Positions 51,196-61,022 of a stretch of DNA of 64,000 bases are shown here, piece by piece. This stretch comes from Thalassia testudinum (Eukaryota > Streptophyta > Magnoliopsida > Alismatales > Hydrocharitaceae): contig JAZHRO010000022.1 in the NCBI GenBank assembly GCA_037157565.1, positions 100,622,001 through 100,686,000 of the forward strand, in the 5' to 3' direction. The notes below the pieces were generated by a model. The model ran no database searches. It was given only the letters and a program-made list of their open reading frames with translations, and was not told the DNA's origin. How positions within the stretch are numbered: the first letter of the stretch is position 1; every line of letters starts with the position of its first letter. A program made the translations under genes and the position numbers.

Positions 51196-54100
51196 CTGAC
51201 AAGCAAATATTCAAGTCAGTCCATATTAATGGTAATGGTCATTCACAAGTTTGTGACAACTGTGAATCGATAATGCAATTGGATACAAACATGCAAACCC
51301 GGACAAAATGCCGCACAGGTGTCCCAGTAATGAAACATTACTTGCCAAGAGCTGGAATAATATCAATAGTATCCATGGGTATCTGAAGAAACGTGATCAA
51401 TCAGGCAGTGATGTGCCAGTATAGGCATAATTAAAAATGATATCCAATTCACCACTGAATAAGGTTCATACAGTTTTGCAGGTACATTGAAGAGTCCAAA
51501 GATGCTGCAAAAAGAGAGAACCAAATCATATAGCAGTGATTTCAAGTAAAGTCATATCATGAGTATGAAAATATAGGATAAGCAAAATTTCAAGAAAAAG
51601 AAAACATGACAGAACATTATCCACAAGAATAAACGAACCTTCTAGACTGATCTCCACTTAGACTGGTCTCTATGACGATCATTGAGAACAGTATTCCAGA
51701 GAAGCCAATAGCACATTCATGCATGAGATATGGATATGGGTGCACAGGGTTATGAGCAACCAGAAACGCAATCAAGATATGAAAAATTGCATTGGTTGTG
51801 GCCAGTAAAAACATCAAATATAGCAACCGAATTGAACCCATAATCCTCTCTAGTTCTGAACCCATTGGCACCAAAGCTAACATATTGAAAAGAACATGGA
51901 TCAGGGAGCCATGAAACAGTACTGCCGTATAAATCCTGTACACTGCCAGAGACAACATAATAAATAACCATTAAACAAAAATCTCAGAATAATGCATGAG
52001 AAAGAAGCAATGATATTTTTGAGATTCTGAAGACAATATCAGCAGAACTTAAAAGAAGAGGAAAGAGAGAATCCAAATCCAACCCTCAACCACCCATGTC
52101 AGAGTTCAAGATCAAAAGAACCAAGCAGAATAAGGGGGAAAATTTGACAAGAAGGAACATTGATAGTTACCCCGTAAACATAATATGTGAAGAATATTCA
52201 AGGGTTGCAGCAAAGTATGCTTTCCGCTATATATCAGTCAAAAACTCAGAATAAGTGGATGACAAACATTGATAACAATGTAAAAATGCCTTCACAACAC
52301 AAGCAGCTATACAAATATGATGCGGCCTTTCTACTTATATTGGAGCATTTGCTTTGTTTGGAGAGGACTATTGCACTGTGCACAATTACCACTTACCTGG
52401 CATTTGGAGCTTTTGCAATCATATTTCGATTGCTTTCCCTTGTTTCTTTTTTTGTGAAACGAGAAAGGGTGGTTATCCAATTGATAACCACCCAATAATT
52501 ATCTTACGTCAAAAAAGGCTCAAAAACACGGCCAAATTACAAGCTAGAACCCCAGAAATTAGCCAACAATGAACTACAAGTAACAAAATTCTCAACATGA
52601 GGATGCTGCCCCTTCAATATAGCCACATTCCTTCCCATCCAAATGCCCCAGAGCACCACCACAAGCTTTGCCTTCTCCTTCTTTGACCTGAAGACATTCT
52701 GGCCGCCATTCTAGTTTCCACTCCTAAATGATCTCCAAAAATCAGCAAATGTCGAATGCGCTAGCAATGTCAAATTGCTTTCTTTTGTTGCCACATCGAC
52801 CGAAATTATTTCTGACAAATATCTGGTTCTTTTTGCTTCATCGACATAAAGAACTTATTTTGGGCAATTACATATAATGGTCACCAGGAAGTCACTCCAA
52901 AAAATATATTGCTGGATATGCTCCAGCTAATCCATGTAACCAAGCTTCTTCATAGGTTGTATCCCATTAGCATATATTCTTAAACTATAAAGTCTATAGA
53001 GCTAGATTTAATGTGATTATTACCCAATAAAGTTAGCATATTCTATGGTTCTTTTTTTCCCCTTCCAATGAAGGTTTTGCTCTGACAGCAAAGGGTCTTC
53101 CTTTAACTCCAAGCCAGAAATTCTATTCAAAATTTACCTTCTCATGGCCCAGTACCGTTCAAGTTTTCAACAGATCAACAACAAAAAATACCTCTTGGAA
53201 CTCTTTGGAGAAGCATCTGGCTTGAAAGTGAACATGCAGAAATCTCGCTTATTGCCCTTCGGAATGTCGGTGGAACGGGCAGCATACTGTAAGGAGACTC
53301 TTGGGTACAGCAGCTACAGACACCTTTTAAATACCTTGGGTTCCTTCTCACCATTGGTCGGATCACTGCTAGGGACCGGTCCCCAATTTTGGAGAGGATG
53401 AAGAAATGCCTACAGGGTTGGGCAGCCTGACTTCATTTCAAGGCAGGGAAGACTCATTCTTATGTCCGCAATCCTCTCTGCATTGCCAATGTACTATTTA
53501 TACATGATGCAAATGCTGGCAGCCATCCTAAAGAGGATTGATTCAATTAGGAGGTTTCCATGGGCCTCAGGCACTGGAGACAGCTTTATGCCACTAGTAG
53601 CTTAGGAAGAGGTCTGCAAGCCTAAGGAATTGGGGGAGTCTAGGAATCCTAAACCTACAGGTGATGAATGATGCTCTCATCATGAAGTGGGTCCTCATCT
53701 TATGGGGCCACAGCGGCCATTTTGGAAGATAATTCCATGTGACTCCTATGGAGAGATGGTTGATTGGGAGGAGAGAAGGATCAACCTTAAAGGTGCCTCA
53801 CATTTTTGGCAGGGCCCCTAAAAGACCCTTAGAAGGGTGCAACCCCACTGGGGAGTCATGTTGGATGATTGTTCTAACTTCAAGTTGTAGGCGCATGCTC
53901 AATCATAAACTAGTACCATTGTCGAGGCATGCCCAAATTGGCTACCCATGCCACTCATCTCTCGGCCTAGGTGGCAAACTGCTTCAATGAGGGTTGTTGG
54001 GTGCCTTCGTTGACTTTGTCCCTTTAAGAGGCAAAATTAGAGGATGTTACCCTTCTCATGCAGATGCTACATGACCTTAGGCCTGGTAACAAACAAGATG

Positions 54101-57100
54101 GTTGGATATGGAGATATGGGGCCTTTTCTGTTAGGCAGGCATATTTGCGGTTTCTAGAGGACATCTCCTAGTTTGACCAAGTGCTAGCTTCTAACTATCG
54201 AAGATTCTAGAGAGTCTGTATTGCCACATAAAGTGAAAATCCTTATGTGGCTACTAAGGATAGAGATTGGTCACCCGCAACTACCAAAGGCACTGGGCTC
54301 TTGACTCAGATGATTCCTATGTTCTTTGTGGCAATGGGACACAAGACATGGACCAGTTGTTCTTCACCTACACCTTCTCGCAAGAGTGTTGGTCTTCCAT
54401 GATGGATGAGGCCATTTGACACACCATGGAGACTTCCCTCTAGTCCAGCACTCCCTTGCCCCTTGCTGATGAGGGGTCTATTAGGAGGGCTACTACCTTG
54501 CTTTGGTGTATTTAGGTAGAGCATGATGATGGTGTCATCTTTAGAGGAGAAAAAACTTTCGTAGAGGTTGTAAAGCACATGCATTCTTCCCTTTGTAATA
54601 CTTAAGAGTATTTAACCCTCCTTATTAATGAACTATCAAGGGATTAACAACCCTTGTTAACCCTCTTTTTTCCTTTTCGAAAAAAAAAAAAACAAGAAGA
54701 TACCAAACACCCAAAACAGCAAATCATAAGTCACAACCAAATTGTAATGAGACATGTATAACCTATGCTCAGGTGACCACAAGATTCCTCTTCAACAAAA
54801 CCTTTCCAACCACAAATAAAGTCCTTCCCTTCGACCATTTTGGACAAAGAGTAAGAAAGATATTATCAATGCAATATGCAAATTTAAGGTCTCCCATGAG
54901 TTACTTTCTCATCATTTATGTAGGTTTGTCTCTTGAGACTATTGCTTCAATTTTTGAGCCTATTTTATCTTCCATACTTCTTTTTTATTGGTGTATCATG
55001 TACTAACTGTTTGATAGGTCTCAAAACATAGAAAATACGATTCATCGCATAGTTATTCTGCACAAAAATAACTGTCCAATCCGATTGAATTGATGCAAAT
55101 CAAATCAAGTTCTAACGGTTATTATCTACACAAATGCCATGAAAAGTGCCAGACAGCCCTAGGATCTTTGATGCTAATTGCCAAAGATGTGTTGTCATCT
55201 CTTCATGCCATTATCTGAATTGGGTTTCCATGGAAACAATATGTCCCGCATAGGGAAGACACAACAACCGATGTTTCCCGCTATATGATTAAATACGATT
55301 AAACAAGTGGTACTCTTGTTAAAGGATGGATCAAAAGCCATTTGCTGGGGAATAAAGAAAATATTCACATTGTTGTTACCTATAAAGAAAGGCCACAAGA
55401 GACTGTGAAAGGATATGGATAATTTGAGTAAAGGAGGAAGAGCTTGAGGAGAGGGAGGAAGATATTCCAAGAAAATCAACACTTGGAGGAGAGAAAGGGA
55501 AGGGATAACCATATAAGAGAAATCTGATGGGGATAATGGAGGTGTTGAAAACGCATTTTTTAAAGAAAAAATAAACTTTTAGGCCCTTCTCATTCAAACT
55601 AAAGGACGATATGAGTATGTATAACCAATCAGCTTCCAAGGCTACATAAGAAACAAATGAATAGACCTCTAGGTGTGTCTGTTTGGCAACTCTCATCTCT
55701 CCAACTCCTAAAACAACTCAAATAAATACCATAATATCATGTATCCTACGTCCCGCCGTTAATGCTTGACCAGCTGAACTTTAACAAATCTTCTGAAACC
55801 ACGTTCCGTTAGAAATCTTCCATCAAGCGTGAACATCGATGAAGCTGCAGCTCACATTGAAGTGCAGCGAAAGATAACAAAGCATTATTGCATAGAAAAT
55901 AATGAGCTATCTTATTAAAAATAAAGTTCCCCATCCTCATTATACAGAGAGCCCATACTAAATCCAACAAAAAAATAAAAATAGAAAACAAGAATAGAAT
56001 CCAAAACAACATGAATAGACTTAGAGGTTGAAATAAAAACATAAAGAAAATAAATTTACATGTATTTTTAATATTTTCATATAAATTAAAAATAATTTAA
56101 TCAAGCAAGTCAAATATAATTTGACAAGATCTAAATTAAAATAAAAAATAAATAATCTACAATAACATAAATAAACAAAATGAGAACGGATTAAAGTTTA
56201 TTCCGATTGAAACATCCATTAAATACTTCCCTTAGAGAATGTATTATCTCCCACAATATCGGTGCAACAGAGTCTAACGAACTCCTTTCATGATACAAGA
56301 ATCTACCTCCAAGATTCGGTGCACTCTAATCTTGAATATCCTTGAAAACCACCTCAGGAGAACGAAGTCGAGGAAATTTGATTTTCAACCAAATTCCCAA
56401 TTGATCTACCAATTGAATGATTTGATCAACCAAAAACTTGTCGTAGATCTCTCAATCTCCTTGTGCAAGATCGACAAAAGTGCTTGGAGATTTTCTACCA
56501 ATCTCACGTCAAACAAACGCATCAAGAAAGAGAGACAATAACAAGAAAGGAGAGAGAGTTTTTCTGCTCTTGTTATGTGTCAAATAAGACTCCCCTCGTG
56601 GTCCTTATATAGAGCCCACGACCATATATTTAAGGAAATTCCTGTTTTATGAAAATTTGGCAATTGATCGACCAATTAAATTCATTGATCAACCAAAACA
56701 ATTGGTCAACCAATTTTACAATTTGATCGACCAATCCAAGTCAAAATCATGAGATTGAAATCCGTAGCAAAAAAGTCTAAGTTCCAAGTTCCAAATTGAT
56801 TATCACCCTAGCCCGAGCAGGGCATGGCGCACGCATGTGGTCCTCAGCCCCACCTCTCACTCTTTACTACATAAGTCATGGGAAGCAAAAGCCTTTTACA
56901 CCCACCAAGGGATTTTTCTACTTCTAGTATGGGACTAAAATCTCTCTCAAATCTCATAGATTTCAACATGAATTCTCACGTCACCATAAAACAATTTCAT
57001 CCCAATTGATACAATTAGGCTCTCAAATACAACAATCTACCATAAATTCACCGTCGCAATTCAACAATAAATTTCTCGGCTACCACACTCTACTTTCAGT

Positions 57101-60100
57101 AAAGGTACCTTCCAGTTTGAACCCTTACCTGAGTCATCCACCTTCACCACAACAAGAATAAAGTGAAACTAATCTTAAACTCTAGACCTTTGATGTAGGG
57201 TGTATAGTGGTGACACCAGAATAAAGTTGTTGGTGATAAATCGCAGGATTTGTGCTCTTAAGGGCCATGCACCATATCCTGTTTCATGAGTGTAATTGGG
57301 AAAGACTCTATTCCTTTACCTGCAACCCACGGTAACACTCACATAGGTGGCGTTCTCAAATGATGCACTGCTCACATCTTGCCATAAAGGCTTGAACCCA
57401 TTCAGAGCCTTTACTCTTCCTAAATTTACAGCTTAAGGGACTCAAACTTCTAGGGATTGAACTTAGATGCAAAAAAATTTAACAATGAGTGCCAACCAGT
57501 TCCCCATACAGCTTGTTACCACATTGAACCTACTTTATAGGATCTCCACTCAGTTAGGTTGGGCTGCTGCTCCGGGTGAACTCTCAATAGGTCTCAGTTA
57601 CATCCCAAGCCTAGACTTAAGGACTTAAGATCTATCAAGTCCTTTAATAAACGGATCTGTTGTATTATCCTTATGTCCTATAAATTTCACAGCAATCACT
57701 CATTGAGGCATTAAATCCCTTACAGACTTAAGTCTAATTTGGATGTCTCCTAAATTTTCTGACTAAACTTTGAACTCTTAATCTTTGATATACCAACCAT
57801 GCTATCACAATGCAAAGATATCGCAAGAATTGCTTTACCCACCATAGAGATTTTTGTAAGAAGTCCCTTTAGCCATTCAACCTCGATTCCAATGATGTTC
57901 AAAGCACATAGCTCAACCTCAAAGGTAGATCGAACTAAAATGGTCTGTTTTGCAGACCGCCAGGATTTGCAAACCACCATAGGGCTATTTGATCTTTTTC
58001 AAAATCCTTGGCAATTCTTTATGGACCAACCCAAGGGATTTGTAGCTCTTGGGAATGAGAAAAAGGTTTGCAAGCTTATTAAATCTCTTTATAGTTTGAA
58101 ACAAGCACCCAAGTAATGGCATGAAAAGTTTGATAAGACTATGCAGTCTTTTGGCTTTTTAGGTCACAAATCTGATAAGTGTGTCTACTCTATGATTAAG
58201 GGTGATATGTGTATTGTCCTACACTTATATATAGATAATATGTTATTGTTTGGATCAGACATTAGAATTGTGAATGAAACTAAGTTGTTCTTAAGTAGTA
58301 AGTTTGAGATGAAAGATATGGGTGTTGCAAATATAATCATATGCCTCAAACTAATTCAATCAGCAGAGGAGATAGTTATTACCCAATCTCACTAAGTTGA
58401 GAAGGTTCCTGACAAATTTGGCTATTGAGAATGCAAAGCTATAACCAATCATTTCGATTCATCAAAAACTCTCTATAAGAATAAAGTAGAACAACTATTT
58501 CACAACTAAGATATTCACACATTATAGGAAGTTTGATGTATTTGGCTACCTGTACTATACCGTATATTTCTTTTTCCGTGTCTAAGTTGAGTAGATACAC
58601 AAGATATCCTGACCACACTCATTGGGATGCCTTAAACCGAGTACTTAGGCACTTAAAGGAAACTGTTTCCCTTAATTTACATTATGGCATATATCCTTCA
58701 GTTTTGAAATGATATAGTGATGCAAAATGGATCGGTCAAATGAACGATTCCGAAAGTAATGGTATTACAGGGTATGTCATTATCCTTGGAGGCAGTCGAG
58801 TCTCCTGGCAGTCTGCAAAACAAACCATTTTAGCCCAGTCTACCTTTGAGGTTGAGCTATGTGCTTTAGACACCACTAGAATTGAGGTTGAATGGCTAAA
58901 TGGACTTCTTACAGAAATCTCTATGGTGGAAAAGCCAATTGTTACGATATCTTTGCATTGTGATAACATAACTACTATAACAAATATTAAGAGTTCAAAG
59001 TTTAATCAGAAAATAATGAGACATCCAAATTAGACTCAAGCCTGTAAGGGATTTAGTGTCTCAAAGAGTGATTGCTGTGCAATTTATAGGATCCAAGGAT
59101 AATACAGCAAATCCGTTTACTAAAGGACTTAATAGATCTTTGATCCTTAAGTCTAGGCTTGAGATGAGATTGAGACTCATTGGGAGTTCACCCGTAGCAG
59201 CAACCCAACCTGAGTGGAGATTCCACAAAGTAGGTTCAATGTGGTAACAAGCTGTATGGGGAACTAGTTGGCACTCATTGTTAGATGTTTTTGCATCTGA
59301 ATCCAATCCCAGGAAGCCTGAGTACCTTAAGCTGCAAATATAGGAAGAGCAAAGGCTCTGAATGGGTTCAAACCTTTATGACAAGATGTGAGCGGTGCAT
59401 CCTTCGAGAACGTCACCTATGTGAGTGTTGCTGCGGTCCGCAGGTAAGGGAATAGGGTCTTTCCCGATTACACTCATAAAACAGGATAAGGTGCATGGCC
59501 ATTAAGAACACCAACCCTGAAGATTATCACCAACAACATCATTCTGTTGTTACTACTATACACCCTACATTAAAGGTCCAGAGTTCAAGACTAGTTTCAC
59601 TTTATTCCTATGGTGGTGAAGGTGGATGACTTAGGGGTTCAAACAGGAATGTACCTTTACTGAAAGCAGAGTGTGGTAGCTGAGGAATTTATCATTGAAT
59701 TTCAACGATGAATTTGTAAAGGATTGTTCGATTTGAGAGCCTAATTACATCAATTGAGATGCAATTGTCTTATGGTGACATAAGAATTAATGTTGAAATC
59801 TGAAATTTGAGAGAGGATTTTAGTCACATACTGGAAATGGACAAACCTCTTGGTAGGTATAAAAAGCTTCTGTCTTCCATGAGTTATGTAGCAAAGAGTA
59901 AGAGGTGGGACTGGGGACCACGCACACACGCGCGCCACACCCCACCCCAACCTAGCTCCAACTCCGGCTCCAGCTATGAGTCGAATTAGAATCAATTTGG
60001 AACTTGGAACTTTGACACTTTTGCTACAAATTTCAATGTCGCGATTTGGATTTGGATTGGTCAATCAAAATATAAAATTTGTCGACCAATTGTTTTGGTC

Positions 60101-60991
60101 GATCAATGATCTTAGTTTGGTTGATCAATTGGTTTGGTCGACCAAATAGTGATGTTTGATCGTCCAATTATTTTAATCAATCAATGAATTTAATTGATCG
60201 ATCAATTACCTTCATAAAACGATAATTTCCCTAAACGTCTGGTCGTTGCTCTATATAAGGGTCACGAGGGGACTCATTTGACTCACAACAAGAGCAGAAA
60301 AGCTCTCTCCACTCTCTCCCCTTCTCTCTCGTTCTTATCTATATTTCTTGGTGCGTTCGTTCGACGTGAGATTGGTAAAAAAATCTCCAATCACTTTTGT
60401 CGTTCTTACATAAGGAGATTGAGAGATCCACAAGAAATTTTTGGTTGATCAAACCATTCAATTGGTAGATCAATCGGGAATTTCGTTGGAAACCAAATTA
60501 CCTCGACTTCGTTCTTTCTTATCTTTATTTCTTGGTGCGTTCGTTCGATGTGAGATTGATAAAAAAATCACCAATCACTTTTGTCGTTCTTGCACAAGGA
60601 GATTGAGAGATCCACGAGAAGTTTTTGATTAATCAAATCATTCAATTAGTAAATCAATCGGGAATTTCGTTGGAAACCAAATTATCTCGACTTCGTTCTC
60701 CTAAGGTAGTTTTTGAAGACGTCCAAGATCGGAGTGTGTCAAATCTTGAAGGTAGATCGTCGTACCCTAGGAGGAGCTCGTCAGATCTCGACGCACCAGT
60801 ATTGTAGAGAGCGATACATTTTCTAAAGAAAGTCCTTACTGAACACTTCGATTGGAGTAAAATCTAATCCATTTTCATTTTATTTATTTGTGCTATTACA
60901 TGATCTTTGTTCTTTATTTTATTCTGAATCTTACCAAATTATGTTTGACATGCTTGATTTAATATTTTTTATTTATGAGAAATTATTGAAA

Positions 60992-61022
<31 letters not shown>

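Noticed and set aside
50260..55560. Similarity between A/G-rich segments at 50260-50420 and 55380-55560
   Set aside because: Shared words such as AGATATTCCAA and GGGATAACCATAT but no consistent alignment; could be composition.
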